Below are positions 35,734-46,068 of a DNA stretch of 64,000 nucleotides, piece by piece; positions within the stretch are counted from its first letter, which is position 1, and every line of letters begins with the position of its first letter. Where the stretch lies: positions 1 to 64,000 of the forward strand of contig JAFRRW010000011.1 of the NCBI GenBank assembly GCA_017427885.1. Direction: 5' to 3'. This DNA comes from Bacteroidales bacterium (GTDB taxonomy: Bacteria > Bacteroidota > Bacteroidia > Bacteroidales > UBA932). The translations under genes were made by a program, and so were the position numbers. Below the pieces are notes generated by a model, which was not told where the DNA came from, searched no databases, and was given only the letters and a program-made list of their open reading frames with translations.

Positions 35734-35823
35734 ACAATCAATTGAAAATTTTCTGTTATTAAGACATATAGAAAAGAAGGATGCTTTAATAAGTAGAATC
35801 CGCCTGGTTTTTTCTCCCGAATC

Positions 35824-35855
35824 TTTGGGTTTGTCGGAATTAATGCATAAATTTG
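35824..35855 (+). promoter_or_regulatory. Promoter of rpsO
   Basis: TTTG at 35824-35827, 20 nt, TAAATTTG at 35848-35855. It gives a leader of about 60 nt before rpsO. Confidence 0.75.
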
Positions 35856-35860
35856 CACCC

Positions 35861-35882
35861 GCTTTTCCCGTAGGGAAAGGCG
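35861..35882 (+). promoter_or_regulatory. Leader hairpin of rpsO
   Basis: The 5' leader contains a hairpin with arms around TTTCCC and GGGAAA and a 3-nt loop. Position and size would suit the S15 autoregulatory site known in other phyla; this is inference only. Confidence 0.4.
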
Positions 35883-35919
35883 AAGGTTTATAAATCACTC
35901 ACAATAAATTTTTTGCAAG

Positions 35920-36195
35920 ATGGCTGAATATTTAATGCCTGAAAAGAAGCAAGAGATTTTCGCGAAGTACGGGAAGTCCAATACGGACACCGGCTCTCCC
36001 GAGAGTCAGGTCGCGCTATTCTCCTACCGTATCGCTCATCTTACCGAGCACGTGAAGAAGAACAAGAAGGACGTGGTCACACGCCGTTCCCTTCTCCGTC
36101 TGGTCGGCAAGAGACGTCAGCTGCTGGATTATCTCCAGAAGATCGACATCGAGAGGTACAGGAACATTATCAAGGAGCTTGGTCTCCGCAGATAA
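35920..36195 (+). CDS. rpsO: 30S ribosomal protein S15
   Basis: A 91-residue S15, with [20 protein letters not shown] and [13 protein letters not shown] typical of the family. It binds the 16S central domain. pnp lies downstream, the order seen in many bacteria, but a terminator separates them here. Confidence 0.97.
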   Translation: MAEYLMPEKKQEIFAKYGKSNTDTGSPESQVALFSYRIAHLTEHVKKNKKDVVTRRSLLRLVGKRRQLLDYLQKIDIERYRNIIKELGLRR

Positions 36196-36217
36196 CCATA
36201 TAGGGACGCGACGCCTA

Positions 36218-36255
36218 AAAGGGATGGACAAGACAATAGACCCGTCCCTTTTTTT
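36218..36255 (+). terminator. Terminator after rpsO
   Basis: A 10-bp stem (36218-36227 with 36242-36251, one G-U pair) ends in a run of seven Ts (36249-36255). It lies between rpsO and pnp and would uncouple or attenuate pnp. Confidence 0.75.
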
Positions 36256-36289
36256 GTGCAGACATCACAAGACGTTTTAAATATATCAA

Positions 36290-38707
36290 ATGAACATTAT
36301 CACTAAGAAAATCGAATTGCCCGACGGTCGGACAATCGAAATCGAGACCGGAAAGGTCGCCAAGCAGGCGGACGGTTCCGCAGTCGTAAGGATGGGAGGC
36401 ACGGTGCTTCTCGCGACTGTCACCTGCGCAACAGAAGTGACGGAAGGAACGGATTTCCTTCCCTTGCAGGTGGATTATAAGGAGAAATATTACTCCGCAG
36501 GCCGCTATCCCGGCGGTTTTATGAAGAGGGAGGGTAAGGCCTCCGACTATGAAGTCCTCGTTTCGAGGCTTATCGACAGGGCCCTGCGCCCTCTGTTCCC
36601 GGATGATTTCCATCTGGCTGTTTTCGTGAACGTATGGCTCCTCTCCGCAGAGAAGGACATCCAGCCCGACGCCCTTGCGGGCCTCGCCGCTTCCTCCGCC
36701 CTCGCGGCCAGCGACCTTCCGTTCCTCGGACCCATCTCTGAGGTCCGCATCGCACGTATAAACGGCGAATTCAAGATCAACCCGAACTTCTCCGAAATGG
36801 AAGAGGCCGACCTCGACCTGATGGTCGCCGCCACCGAGGAGAACATAATGATGGTGGAAGGCGAGATGAAAGAGGTCCCCGAGAGCGTGATGCTCGAGGC
36901 GATCAAGGCCGCCCACGCCGCCATCAAGCCTATGTGCCAGCTCCAGAAAGAGCTCAACAAGGAACTTGGCAAGGACGTCAAGAGGGACTATCCCCACGAC
37001 GAAGAGGACGAGGAACTCCGCAAGGCGGTTCACGAGGCCTGCTACGCCAAGTGCTACGAGCTCGCAAAGGCCGCGAAGCCCAAGAAGGAGCGCGAGGCCG
37101 GATTCGAGCAGATCAAGGCCGACTTCCTCGCCACCCTTTCCGAGGAGGACCAGGAGGCAAAGGCCGCGATGATAGCCCGCTATTTCGCATTCGAGCAGAG
37201 GGAAGCCCTCCGCAACCTCGTACTTGACGAGGGTCTCCGCGTGGACGGTCGCCAGACCACCCAGGTGCGTCCCATCTGGTGCGAGCACGACGTGCTCCCC
37301 TGCGTGCACGGAAGCGCCATCTTCACCCGCGGTGAGACCCAGTCCCTCGCCACCGTCACCCTCGGCACCAAGAAGGATATGAAGGAACTCGACGAGGTCC
37401 TCATCCAGGGCGACCAGCAGTTCGTCCTCCACTACAACTTCCCTCCTTTCGCCACCGGCGACGCCAAGGCGCAGAGGGGTGTGGGACGCCGCGAAGTCGG
37501 CCACGGAAACCTCGCTATGAGGGCCCTCAAACCCGTCATCCCGATGGCTCCTGAGAATCCCTACGCAGTGCGCGTGGTCTCCGACATCCTCGAGTCCAAC
37601 GGCTCTTCCTCACAGGCTTCCATCTGCGGAGGCTGCCTTGCCCTTATGGACGCAGGCGTGCAGATCAGCAAGATGGTCAGCGGCGTCGCGATGGGTCTCA
37701 TCACCGACGCCCAGCGCCCCAACGACCGCTACGCCATCCTCACCGACATCCTCGGCGACGAGGACCATCTCGGTGACATGGACTTCAAGGTGGCCGGTAC
37801 CGAAGACGGCATCACCGCCACCCAGATGGACATCAAGGTTGACGGCCTTTCCTACGACGTACTCGAGAAGGCCCTGCAGCAGGCTCACGAGGGCCGTATG
37901 CATATCCTCGGCGAGATGCGCAAATGTATGGACAAGCCCCGCGAGGACTACAAGCCCTTCGTCCCCCGTATCATTTCCTTCGAGATCGACAAGGAATTCA
38001 TCGGTGCGGTCATCGGCAAGGGCGGTGAGACCATCCAGAAGATCCAGGCCGAGACCGGCGCCGAGATCAACATCGACGAGGTGGACGGCAAGGGCATCGT
38101 GGACATCGCCACCAACGACGCCGAGGCTATGGACAAGGCCTACAAGTGGATCATGAGCATCTGCGAGGTTCCCGAGGCCGGCAAGGTCTATCACGGCAAG
38201 GTGGTTTCCATCCTCGACTTCGGCGCATTCGTGGAAATCCTTCCCGGCAAGGAAGGCCTGCTCCACGTGAGCGAGATCGCATGGGACAAGACGGAGAATG
38301 TCACCGATGTCCTCACAGAGGGCCAGGAAATCGACGTCAAGCTCCTCGAGATCGATGAGAAGTCAGGCAAGATGAGGCTTTCAATGAAGGCCCTCACCCC
38401 CAAGCCCGAAGGCTATGTGGAGCCCGAGCGCAAGCCCCGCGGGAATTCCTCGAAGGATGACCGCAGGAACGGCGGACGCGACGAGCGCAGGAACAATGGT
38501 GGCCGTGACGACCGCCGCCGCGAAGGCGGACGCGACGAGCGCCGCAGGGACGACAGGCGTGACGACCGCAGGAACGGCGGACGCGACGAGCGTCGCCGCG
38601 ACGAGCGCCGCAGGGATGACCGCAGGCAGCCCCGTCACGAAGAGAACGCCGCACCCCGCGACAACGACAACTTCGACGGCCCCAGCCCCAGCGAAGAGTT
38701 CTTCTAG
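36290..38707 (+). CDS. pnp: Polyribonucleotide nucleotidyltransferase with long R/D/G-rich tail
   Basis: An 805-residue PNPase, the phosphorolytic 3'-5' exoribonuclease. Two RNase PH domains flank a helical domain; then come KH ([20 protein letters not shown]) and S1 ([20 protein letters not shown]) domains. From residue ~700 the protein ends in a ~100-residue tail of GGRDERR/DDRR-like repeats and an acidic end. E. coli PNPase ends soon after S1. The tail is probably disordered and RNA- or protein-binding. Confidence 0.97.
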   Translation: MNIITKKIELPDGRTIEIETGKVAKQADGSAVVRMGGTVLLATVTCATEVTEGTDFLPLQVDYKEKYYSAGRYPGGFMKREGKASDYEVLVSRLIDRALRPLFPDDFHLAVFVNVWLLSAEKDIQPDALAGLAASSALAASDLPFLGPISEVRIARINGEFKINPNFSEMEEADLDLMVAATEENIMMVEGEMKEVPESVMLEAIKAAHAAIKPMCQLQKELNKELGKDVKRDYPHDEEDEELRKAVHEACYAKCYELAKAAKPKKEREAGFEQIKADFLATLSEEDQEAKAAMIARYFAFEQREALRNLVLDEGLRVDGRQTTQVRPIWCEHDVLPCVHGSAIFTRGETQSLATVTLGTKKDMKELDEVLIQGDQQFVLHYNFPPFATGDAKAQRGVGRREVGHGNLAMRALKPVIPMAPENPYAVRVVSDILESNGSSSQASICGGCLALMDAGVQISKMVSGVAMGLITDAQRPNDRYAILTDILGDEDHLGDMDFKVAGTEDGITATQMDIKVDGLSYDVLEKALQQAHEGRMHILGEMRKCMDKPREDYKPFVPRIISFEIDKEFIGAVIGKGGETIQKIQAETGAEINIDEVDGKGIVDIATNDAEAMDKAYKWIMSICEVPEAGKVYHGKVVSILDFGAFVEILPGKEGLLHVSEIAWDKTENVTDVLTEGQEIDVKLLEIDEKSGKMRLSMKALTPKPEGYVEPERKPRGNSSKDDRRNGGRDERRNNGGRDDRRREGGRDERRRDDRRDDRRNGGRDERRRDERRRDDRRQPRHEENAAPRDNDNFDGPSPSEEFF
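38430..38640 (+). repeat. Imperfect tandem repeats encoding the PNPase tail
   Basis: The DNA repeats units related to GGCGGACGCGACGAGCGC (for example at ~38471, ~38525 and ~38577), coding for GGRDERR-like motifs. Length differences between strains would be expected. Confidence 0.7.
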
Positions 38708-38725
38708 CAGGGTTGACCTAAAATG

Positions 38726-38757
38726 AAGACGGCGTCAGGGATCCCTGACGCCGTCTT
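38726..38757. terminator. Bidirectional terminator, pnp / TlpA-like gene
   Basis: A perfect 32-bp palindrome with T-rich flank on the plus strand (TCTTTC). It lies between the convergent ends of pnp and the TlpA-like gene. Confidence 0.8.
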
Positions 38758-38773
38758 TCATTTATAGACTCAA

Positions 38774-39286
38774 TTATTTGCCTTGGCAGATGCTCCAGAT
38801 GTCATCGGACGTAAGGACCTTCTGGTCGTTCGTGAAACCGATTATGACGCCCTGGGGGTTGGAAATATATACCTGCGGGACGCCGGTCTGGGAGCCCCGG
38901 TCGAATAGGTCATAGATTGAGCGGTCTCCAGGGGCGGCAGCCGGCATCGTGAAGCCGCGTTCCAGCCAGCAGGCCTTTACAGCGTCTTCCTTTTCGCCGC
39001 GGTTGACGGCCAGGACGTTGATATCTTCCTTGTGGGCTGCGAACACCGTCTCGACCTCGGGAAGCTGGGCCGTGCAGTCAGGGCAGGTGGTGGTGAAAAT
39101 GATAACTATTGAAGGCTTCCCCTTCAGATCCGAAGTAGAGACCTTTTTCCCAGCGGTCGTGGTCACGGAAAAATCGGGAAGCCTTTCCCCTACCTGGAAA
39201 TGCTCCTCCACCTCGGTTTTCCTGCAGGAAGGAGCAAGGAGCAGCCCTGTAACGGCGGCAACAAGCAAAAGTATCCTCTTTTTCAT
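38774..39286 (-). CDS. TlpA-like thioredoxin-fold lipoprotein
   Basis: A 170-residue lipoprotein (lipobox APSC, Cys21) with a redoxin/TlpA thioredoxin fold. The active site is CPDC (Cys68-Cys71) in IIFTTTCPDC, with the cis-Pro segment TGVPQVYI. It probably reduces or forms disulfides in the periplasm. It lies downstream of the fimbrial operon but behind a terminator, so it is likely separate. Confidence 0.85.
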   Translation of the reverse strand: MKKRILLLVAAVTGLLLAPSCRKTEVEEHFQVGERLPDFSVTTTAGKKVSTSDLKGKPSIVIIFTTTCPDCTAQLPEVETVFAAHKEDINVLAVNRGEKEDAVKACWLERGFTMPAAAPGDRSIYDLFDRGSQTGVPQVYISNPQGVIIGFTNDQKVLTSDDIWSICQGK

Positions 39287-39311
39287 CTGAATTATAATCG
39301 TTTGAAAGTAA

Positions 39312-39343
39312 AAGTCACCCCCGGTCGGGGCCAGGGGTGACTT
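39312..39343 (-). terminator. Terminator of the fimbrial operon
   Basis: A perfect 10-bp stem AAGTCACCCC/GGGGTGACTT followed on the minus strand by TTACTTTC. Confidence 0.7.
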
Positions 39344-39368
39344 AAATGATATCGGAACAGATGAAGAA

Positions 39369-41357
39369 CTAGTTCGTCACAGGGATGGAGTAAATCTTTC
39401 CGAAGTATTTAATCTCCAGGAAGAGACCTACATCAGTTACAGTTTCATACTGGATATGACTCTTCACATCATCGAAGTAAATGTTCACTTCACCATTGTT
39501 GGTCTGTTCATAGTTCTTAATGCTGTAGGTGTACCAGAAGTCCCACCAGTTATTCTCCTGCTGATAATACCAATGAGTTCTAGCAGCAGCAGTAGAAGAG
39601 ATAGGAGTAGCGTAACCATCCTCAAAATTACCACTAACAGTCAGCTTTTGAGTTCCCTCTACTGATACGCCGAACAAACCATAATTAGTACCTGTCTGCT
39701 GATTATTATATGCATTCAGCGTGTTGGTAGTAAACTTCACATCTATAGGATACAGACCAGCTGGATAGATAGGTGCAGATGGATTATCTTCTGGTGCTTC
39801 CGTAGGTGGAATCTTGAAGTTCAAAACATAACGGTTATTTCCTGCAGACTTCAAAGTAGGATTACCAAGGTACTTGAACTGATTAATCACATATACATGG
39901 ATGTAACGTGTCAAACCAGAAGCCTTATGTCTTACCACAATCCACTCACTTTGCAACTCATCGGAAAGTTGACCTTGAATCACTTTGGTATGAATCTGGA
40001 ACTGCTTGGTTTCCGGAACATATGACAAGGTAGGATCAGTACAGAAGGTCTGACTCTTCTCCCACTTAACCTCAAAATCAGCAGGATCAGTAGAACCACT
40101 TACAGTCACGTCTTCAACCGTACGGAATGCGAAATCCAAATCTTGTGTATCCTCTGTATTGAATACAATAGAAGTAGTCTCGGTAGGCAACAGAATCTGC
40201 AGTGTATAATCTTCATCATTGATATCTGTGATACTTCTGTCAACTTCAATATCAGCATTTACGAACTCAGTACCATTGATAGCATCCTTAAGTGTCTCAT
40301 AATAAGCCACGTCAGGGCTCAATAACTTGGCATTGATATAATATGTGTTGTTACGCACCACATTATACAGCACCTTGTCATTGTCATTCAGTTTCAGAAC
40401 ATGATAAACGGTCTTTGGACTGCCACTAACGGTATATGTGACTTTCAGGATAGCCTTCAGATTATCGATTGCCTCATTATCGTCATCGAAGAGGAACTGA
40501 GGCTTTGATTGGTATGTACCAGTACTCTGATAAGCCACGTCAAAATTATCATCATCGTTCTCAGTAGCAGAAATCCAAAGAGAATATCGCTTTCCGTCTG
40601 GATATGGGTTCATGCCAGCTTTTGAAACATAACCAGCGCCAGCCACCGATGACTGCTCATAATAAGAGTCATTACCCCAGAAAGCCTCAGTTGGTGCCAA
40701 ATAACCACGCTCGAGGCCATTATGAATCAACCATTCAATCTTAGTTACTGGTACTGTAGCACCCGTTGGATCATAACTCAATACAACCCTGGCACGGTCA
40801 CGGATCAGGTAGACCTTACTGTTACCTTGAGCTGCAGTAGGATTCAGCCAGCCCTCCATTGCAGTAGCATTCGCCTCTTTGTGGTATCCCCAATAGCAAA
40901 CCTCCTGATGGTCCTCATCGTTCCAAATGGTGGAAAGCTCTTCAGAACCCATCACCTCGGATTCAGGCGTACCTACGACATTGGACAGCAGGGGAATGCT
41001 CAGATTCCTGTTGGCAATGAAGTGGATGCGGCTGGTGCCCTGCGGCACGGTACCTTTGATCTTGCCGGTGTCCGGAGTCGCATCGTCGGATGTGACCGTG
41101 GCATTACGGATACCGAGGTAAAGTCCATTGGCATCGAAGCAGACCATCTGCATTGTGTGCACTTTGTTCTCGGTGCCGCTCACCTTGCTCTTTGTCGCGG
41201 GCGTCGTTCCGGAAACTACTGCGGTGATGTTGACCGTCATGTCGCCAGCGCAAGACTCATCCACGGGATCGTAAACCCTTATGGCATCGGTACAGGCGGA
41301 GAGCCCCAAAGCCAAAGCGCTTATGAATAATATTCGTGAAATATATTTCATACTCAT
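39369..41357 (-). CDS. Fimbrillin-like lipoprotein (distal, candidate tip/accessory)
   Basis: A 662-residue lipoprotein (lipobox LSAC). An in-frame ATG two codons in (41351) is equally good. The N-terminal part has the FimA/Mfa-like beta pattern (VHTMQMVCFDANGLYLG, GTSRIHFIANRNL, RDRARVVLSYDP). The C-terminal half is unrecognised and rich in Tyr, Trp and Asn. It is the last gene of the fimbrial operon and is AT-rich compared with the flanking housekeeping genes. A tip or adhesive subunit is plausible from position and composition, not proven. Confidence 0.65.
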   Translation of the reverse strand: MSMKYISRILFISALALGLSACTDAIRVYDPVDESCAGDMTVNITAVVSGTTPATKSKVSGTENKVHTMQMVCFDANGLYLGIRNATVTSDDATPDTGKIKGTVPQGTSRIHFIANRNLSIPLLSNVVGTPESEVMGSEELSTIWNDEDHQEVCYWGYHKEANATAMEGWLNPTAAQGNSKVYLIRDRARVVLSYDPTGATVPVTKIEWLIHNGLERGYLAPTEAFWGNDSYYEQSSVAGAGYVSKAGMNPYPDGKRYSLWISATENDDDNFDVAYQSTGTYQSKPQFLFDDDNEAIDNLKAILKVTYTVSGSPKTVYHVLKLNDNDKVLYNVVRNNTYYINAKLLSPDVAYYETLKDAINGTEFVNADIEVDRSITDINDEDYTLQILLPTETTSIVFNTEDTQDLDFAFRTVEDVTVSGSTDPADFEVKWEKSQTFCTDPTLSYVPETKQFQIHTKVIQGQLSDELQSEWIVVRHKASGLTRYIHVYVINQFKYLGNPTLKSAGNNRYVLNFKIPPTEAPEDNPSAPIYPAGLYPIDVKFTTNTLNAYNNQQTGTNYGLFGVSVEGTQKLTVSGNFEDGYATPISSTAAARTHWYYQQENNWWDFWYTYSIKNYEQTNNGEVNIYFDDVKSHIQYETVTDVGLFLEIKYFGKIYSIPVTN

Positions 41358-41376
41358 CAGTATTTACAGATTCATA

Positions 41377-44307
41377 TTAATTCTGATACTTCTCAATAAT
41401 CTTATCAAAGCCATTCAGACGGTCAACTTCTTCAGCTGAGAGGTCACGTACGCAACGGAGGTAAGGACCACCCTCACCCATTCCTGTACTTACAGCATTT
41501 CCTGTGAGGCTCCAGTATGTATTACCAGTCAAGACAGGTGTCATAGCACGATAGTTTGCATCGCTGATGGTAACGCCATTGATTGTACCTTGCTGGTATC
41601 TCGTGATTACACTAATTTCATCCGGAGTAGGCAGGCGCCATCCTGTATAGCGAGTACCATCGGTAGCTACCTCCATATAACGACTACAGTGAGCAGCAGC
41701 ATTAGTAGCTGCATTATTACCCGTGAATGGAGTCACTGCACCAAGTTGTGATGCAATCATAAATGCAGGCGATACGACATCATCTTGAGAAAGATACTGA
41801 TTAGGATTTCCAAGTATTGGACGTCCCATTATATAACCTTCACTGGTAGATGATATCTGAATCACATACATATGATTATTGGTCAAATTAAAGCTTGTAC
41901 GCATAGATTGAGTCTGACTGCCATCCCAATAATAGTAATAATCAGTATTAGCACCATGCTTTAATGAATAGGTTTTAGCATTACCATTATTATTAACAAC
42001 GACTGCGTTTACTATTCCATCCTCATAGACTTTAGCAAAGAAATTGCTATTAGCATTTATTTTCCTATCATTTCCACTATAAGTTTGGCCTAAATCAGCG
42101 ATATCAAACCAATTACCTGTAGTAACCATTTCTACAGTCATAGAGTACTGATTATAGGTGTATGTATGGGTATACGATGCAGTATAGTAGTTCTGATACT
42201 TATACCATATCCTATTATTATAAGTTCCTTCATTTCTATAGTCCCACTCACCATTATAATACTGGCCAGTTGCAACCTGTTGTGGATTCTCTCCCCAATA
42301 ATAATTATGGCCATCTCCTGGATCAACAGCTGCATTCGCTTGGCTATTAGCTGCAGCTCTTGCTTGACGAGTTGTCACCATTTGATGGAAGATAGTATAA
42401 TTTGAGGCAGTTGGTCCAGTCATAGTATAACCGGTTTCTCCTGCATGGTCAGAATATTCTTCATAAGTGATATAGTCTGTAGCAGTAAGTTCCTGAGTTG
42501 TATAGTTAACACCATACTGTACTTTCCAAGCTTCAGCTTCCACCAGGCTTGTAGTAGTCAGGGTTACTTCTTGGGTTCCGCTACCAGCAGCATGATATGA
42601 TGACCATGAACCAACTATATTCTGGATATTATCGGTCGGGAAGTGACGGATAATGATATCCTCATACAAGGTTTCCTTGCCATTCTTGAAGGTTGCTTCT
42701 TCGTCAAGATATACACGCAAACGGATGTACTTGATGGCCCTGTTGTTCAGCGCATGAGAAGTAACAGTCACAGTTCCTGTAGAACCGCTGGTACCCTCAG
42801 TACTCTGCTCAATCTTCACACCCATCGGAGTAGGGCCTGTATTACTCCAGTTCATGCCTGATTCATTGTCATTATACGTCGTGGTAAATGCACCATCGGC
42901 ATTATAGAACCAAGCACGGGTCGCTCCGGACGCATTGTTTGCAACGACGCCAGTCTGGTTGCCATTCTCATCATAGGTAAAGAGTTTCCAGTTCACCTTG
43001 GTACCGGCAGCCTTCAGGTAAGTCAGGACAACGTCCTGGTCGCCATCACCACGCAGGGTATAGACCTTGGGGTTGACTTTGAAATAGTAGTGCTGCACAG
43101 ACTCCACATCATTGTGGATGGCGGCGCTGTTGCTCTCGTCATTCCAAGGCAGCACCTCGTAGAGCAGGTCGCTCATCTCGGTGATATCCTCGTGTGCATC
43201 ACTACCACGGGTCTTGATGGTGGCATCAATCACGTAGATGGTGTTGCGGTCCAGGGATGTGGTCGACTTGGGGACGATAGGAACACGGTAGTAATTGTAT
43301 ATTACATCATTATCCCCCTCCTTGTACCCAATGGAGACTATCAACGAAGGAGCATCCGTGGTTCCGGTCCACTTGTTAGGATAAGAGTAAGTGACGATTG
43401 AGAATGCGCTTCCCCCATCAACATACTGGTTGTGGAAGATATTGAATCCGCTGTTGTGAACCTCTTCGCCAGCCGTCGGAGCAGTATCCGGTGTGAACAC
43501 AGGTGCACCGAAAGCGAAGTTATTGAACTTCCAGGCGGGAGTACCGGTGATCGTAACACCTTCTTCAGTCAATTTGTTCACGAAAGTCTCATCGAACGTA
43601 ACGTTCAACACGATCTTCGCGGCCGCACGGTTCATCGTAACATCGAAGGTCTGGTCCAAAGTTGTGGGATCCGGTGTCCATTCTGGGATTACACCGTCCA
43701 TCATGAACTCTTTACTATTGGTATATGCCCGACCAGTTATTTTTTGGGAATAACGTTTATAGATGTTACCCGTAGTAGCATCACCGGAATTCTTCTTGAT
43801 GTTTCCATCATCATCAAGTTCAGCCACGCCTGCTTCGACTTCATTATAGGTCAATGCTTTAAGAGCAGTGACACTGGCGACATCCTCCGTAGTCAGAGGA
43901 TTATTGGCTGCCACATAGATGTTGTATTTCTCTCCGTCTAAAAGGCCTTCCTGACGCCATCTGTCGGCGAGCTTGTTCAAGTCGCCCTCGGTGGCATTGG
44001 TAAGGTGGTATTGCCTCAGGAAAGTGCCGTCACCCGTACCATTGGAGATATGCTCGACAAACACGTCCAGGGTGTTCAGCGTTTTCTCCTGCAAAGAGTC
44101 GATGGACTCGGCACGGGTGGTGACATGTTTCACCGGCGACTCGGAAACCGTCGGGGAAACTGCCAGGCGCTCGCTGCCGGTCTTCTTGACGACGTCAGTA
44201 TTCAATACTTCGTCGTTGACGCAAGCAGTCAATGCACCCATAAAAACCAACGTCATGAATGCATAACGAAAGAATGACATATTGCTTTTATTTTTCATAA
44301 CGTTCAT
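41377..44307 (-). CDS. Large fimbrillin-like lipoprotein with C-terminal paralogous domain
   Basis: A 976-residue lipoprotein (lipobox LTAC, Cys29; other starts at M4 or M10 possible). The first ~380 residues show a Mfa/FimA-type domain (LNTLDVFVEH, YNIYVAANNPL, TMNRAAAKIVLNVTFD, LDRNTIYVIDATIKTRG). The middle carries DUF4906-like beta segments and a stretch around 660-740 dense in Tyr/Asn/Trp. The end (GWRLPTPDEISVITRYQQG, TYWSLTGNA, YLRCVRDLS) resembles the lectin-like 'major paralogous' domain. Probably a tip adhesin; composition is clearly AT-rich. Confidence 0.65.
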   Translation of the reverse strand: MNVMKNKSNMSFFRYAFMTLVFMGALTACVNDEVLNTDVVKKTGSERLAVSPTVSESPVKHVTTRAESIDSLQEKTLNTLDVFVEHISNGTGDGTFLRQYHLTNATEGDLNKLADRWRQEGLLDGEKYNIYVAANNPLTTEDVASVTALKALTYNEVEAGVAELDDDGNIKKNSGDATTGNIYKRYSQKITGRAYTNSKEFMMDGVIPEWTPDPTTLDQTFDVTMNRAAAKIVLNVTFDETFVNKLTEEGVTITGTPAWKFNNFAFGAPVFTPDTAPTAGEEVHNSGFNIFHNQYVDGGSAFSIVTYSYPNKWTGTTDAPSLIVSIGYKEGDNDVIYNYYRVPIVPKSTTSLDRNTIYVIDATIKTRGSDAHEDITEMSDLLYEVLPWNDESNSAAIHNDVESVQHYYFKVNPKVYTLRGDGDQDVVLTYLKAAGTKVNWKLFTYDENGNQTGVVANNASGATRAWFYNADGAFTTTYNDNESGMNWSNTGPTPMGVKIEQSTEGTSGSTGTVTVTSHALNNRAIKYIRLRVYLDEEATFKNGKETLYEDIIIRHFPTDNIQNIVGSWSSYHAAGSGTQEVTLTTTSLVEAEAWKVQYGVNYTTQELTATDYITYEEYSDHAGETGYTMTGPTASNYTIFHQMVTTRQARAAANSQANAAVDPGDGHNYYWGENPQQVATGQYYNGEWDYRNEGTYNNRIWYKYQNYYTASYTHTYTYNQYSMTVEMVTTGNWFDIADLGQTYSGNDRKINANSNFFAKVYEDGIVNAVVVNNNGNAKTYSLKHGANTDYYYYWDGSQTQSMRTSFNLTNNHMYVIQISSTSEGYIMGRPILGNPNQYLSQDDVVSPAFMIASQLGAVTPFTGNNAATNAAAHCSRYMEVATDGTRYTGWRLPTPDEISVITRYQQGTINGVTISDANYRAMTPVLTGNTYWSLTGNAVSTGMGEGGPYLRCVRDLSAEEVDRLNGFDKIIEKYQN

Positions 44308-44310
44308 TTT

Positions 44311-46038
44311 TTATTCAACGGGAACAAGAGGATTCTTTACATCCTGATAATACATCCTCATAAACTTGTTGTCATCATCTATCTGACCAGCTTCATAAGC
44401 ATCTTCAGACACATAGTATGCCCAGATCTCAGAACTGTCGTCGGAATAGCCGGGGAGAGAACCGTAGTTGAAAGGCATTTCCAGTTTGCCAAGGGCCGTG
44501 TCATTGTAGTAAAGGAACACCTTTGCCACAGGATTGGAAGGTGTAACCTCCTCCTTGGGAACGATGTAGAAATAAGTATATACATCCTCACCGGCAGCAA
44601 TGGTAAGCGTTCCATCAGAACTGGTAGTATAACTGGTTACTACACCGGTTTCATTCTTATTGGCCTTTACAATCTCGAAATCCTCGTTATCTATATAGAG
44701 TTCAAACGAGCCGGCGGACGCGGTGGTCACCAACTGAATCTGAGGAGAGTGCAAAGGACGGCCGGCGACAGGTTCTGCTGTAGTTGCCGTTCCTCTGCCG
44801 GATGACACGACCATATGGCTCTCATTCCAATGATCATATCCACCATCTGACCAACCGTACTGTCCGTCGGTGTCATAACGATACAGCCAGGAGTCGAACA
44901 GACGCATGCTGGTCGACATATCGATCGGATATGTCAACTCTTCAGTATCAATCCAGTCAGCTACCGTAGGCTTGACATACAACGCACCGTCATCGGACAC
45001 GCTGTAAATCTGGAACTGATAGTTGTGGTTGCGGATGATGTTGTAAGGTTTAGAGGTATCAGGTTTACCTTTATTATCTCCACTAGTAAAATAATCGCAG
45101 AACTGGATGGGAGCATCAAAGTTAATGGTTGTAGCACTCTCTCCCTCGCCGACAGTCTTGGTAAGATAAACGGTCAGGACTGCAGGAGTGTCTGCATTTG
45201 CGTTATCAAACTCCGGCAGATAGAATGTCAGCTCCGTATCACCGGTCGCAGCCACGGCGAATTCCTTGTTCGTGCCGGCTGAAGCATAGGCGTGCAGACT
45301 GGCATCGAGGTTCAGTTCCGTGGTAGTTTCAGCAGTTGCAGCACCGGTCGGAGTGACATAGCCGCTCTTGTTGTAATTGCTAATCGCAACCTTCTTAAGG
45401 CTGTAGTCCCTCAGGGGATTGCCCGTTGCACCTTCCTGGGCCTCCAACTTCACGGTAACCTTCGACACGGCACGAAGCAGATGGATGGTACCGATTTCCT
45501 GACGGTTGCCGGCAATCAGGGTAAGGGTGGCCTTGAGCACGCCCCACATCGGGATATACTCCGAATTGCCGGACTCTGCGAGAAGGTCGTAAGTCAGGTC
45601 ATCCAGGTCCGCTATCGTTGAATTGGCCGTAAGTCCTGCAGCGTCGCAGTTGGCCAGAACCACGAACTTGTAATCACCGGCAGCAATCTCGGAAGGGGCG
45701 GTACCTAAATACTGATATACGTTCTCACCGGTCTTAAAGTGAGTCATGTCGCTCAGCGTGCCAACGTATTTGTCCGACGTATCGAACAGAAGCATCTGCA
45801 CATTGTCGAGATCGATATAGTTGTCGTACTCGACACCCGTATCTTTCGGATCGTAATTATTCCACGTCTCATCTCCCGCACGGGTAGCAGCCTTCGTATT
45901 CTCCTGCAGGAACAGCGAGAAGACAACCTCAGTCTTGCCCTTGGGCAGACAAGGACCTTCTTCATCGCTGACGCAGGCTGCAAATACGAAACAGCCCAGC
46001 ATCAAGGTGAGACCATATAAAAACTTCCTCAGTTTCAT
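44311..46038 (-). CDS. Fimbrillin-like lipoprotein
   Basis: A 575-residue lipoprotein (lipobox FAAC, Cys22) of the FimA/Mfa superfamily: KTEVVFSLFLQENTKAATR, IDLDNVQMLLFDTSDKYVG, YKFVVLANCDA, LLRAVSKVTVKLEA and NIIRNHNYQFQIYSV are the usual strands in order. The C-terminal ~200 residues are less conserved. It lies 3 bp before the 976-residue gene and 30 bp after the Mfa2-like gene. Likely an accessory fimbrial subunit. Confidence 0.72.
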   Translation of the reverse strand: MKLRKFLYGLTLMLGCFVFAACVSDEEGPCLPKGKTEVVFSLFLQENTKAATRAGDETWNNYDPKDTGVEYDNYIDLDNVQMLLFDTSDKYVGTLSDMTHFKTGENVYQYLGTAPSEIAAGDYKFVVLANCDAAGLTANSTIADLDDLTYDLLAESGNSEYIPMWGVLKATLTLIAGNRQEIGTIHLLRAVSKVTVKLEAQEGATGNPLRDYSLKKVAISNYNKSGYVTPTGAATAETTTELNLDASLHAYASAGTNKEFAVAATGDTELTFYLPEFDNANADTPAVLTVYLTKTVGEGESATTINFDAPIQFCDYFTSGDNKGKPDTSKPYNIIRNHNYQFQIYSVSDDGALYVKPTVADWIDTEELTYPIDMSTSMRLFDSWLYRYDTDGQYGWSDGGYDHWNESHMVVSSGRGTATTAEPVAGRPLHSPQIQLVTTASAGSFELYIDNEDFEIVKANKNETGVVTSYTTSSDGTLTIAAGEDVYTYFYIVPKEEVTPSNPVAKVFLYYNDTALGKLEMPFNYGSLPGYSDDSSEIWAYYVSEDAYEAGQIDDDNKFMRMYYQDVKNPLVPVE

Positions 46039-46068
46039 AACGATATCTTATTTTTATATTATTCCAGT

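Noticed and set aside
38430-38640. Repeats in the pnp tail considered as a CRISPR array
   Set aside because: The units are short, in frame, code for a repetitive peptide and have no spacers of constant length.
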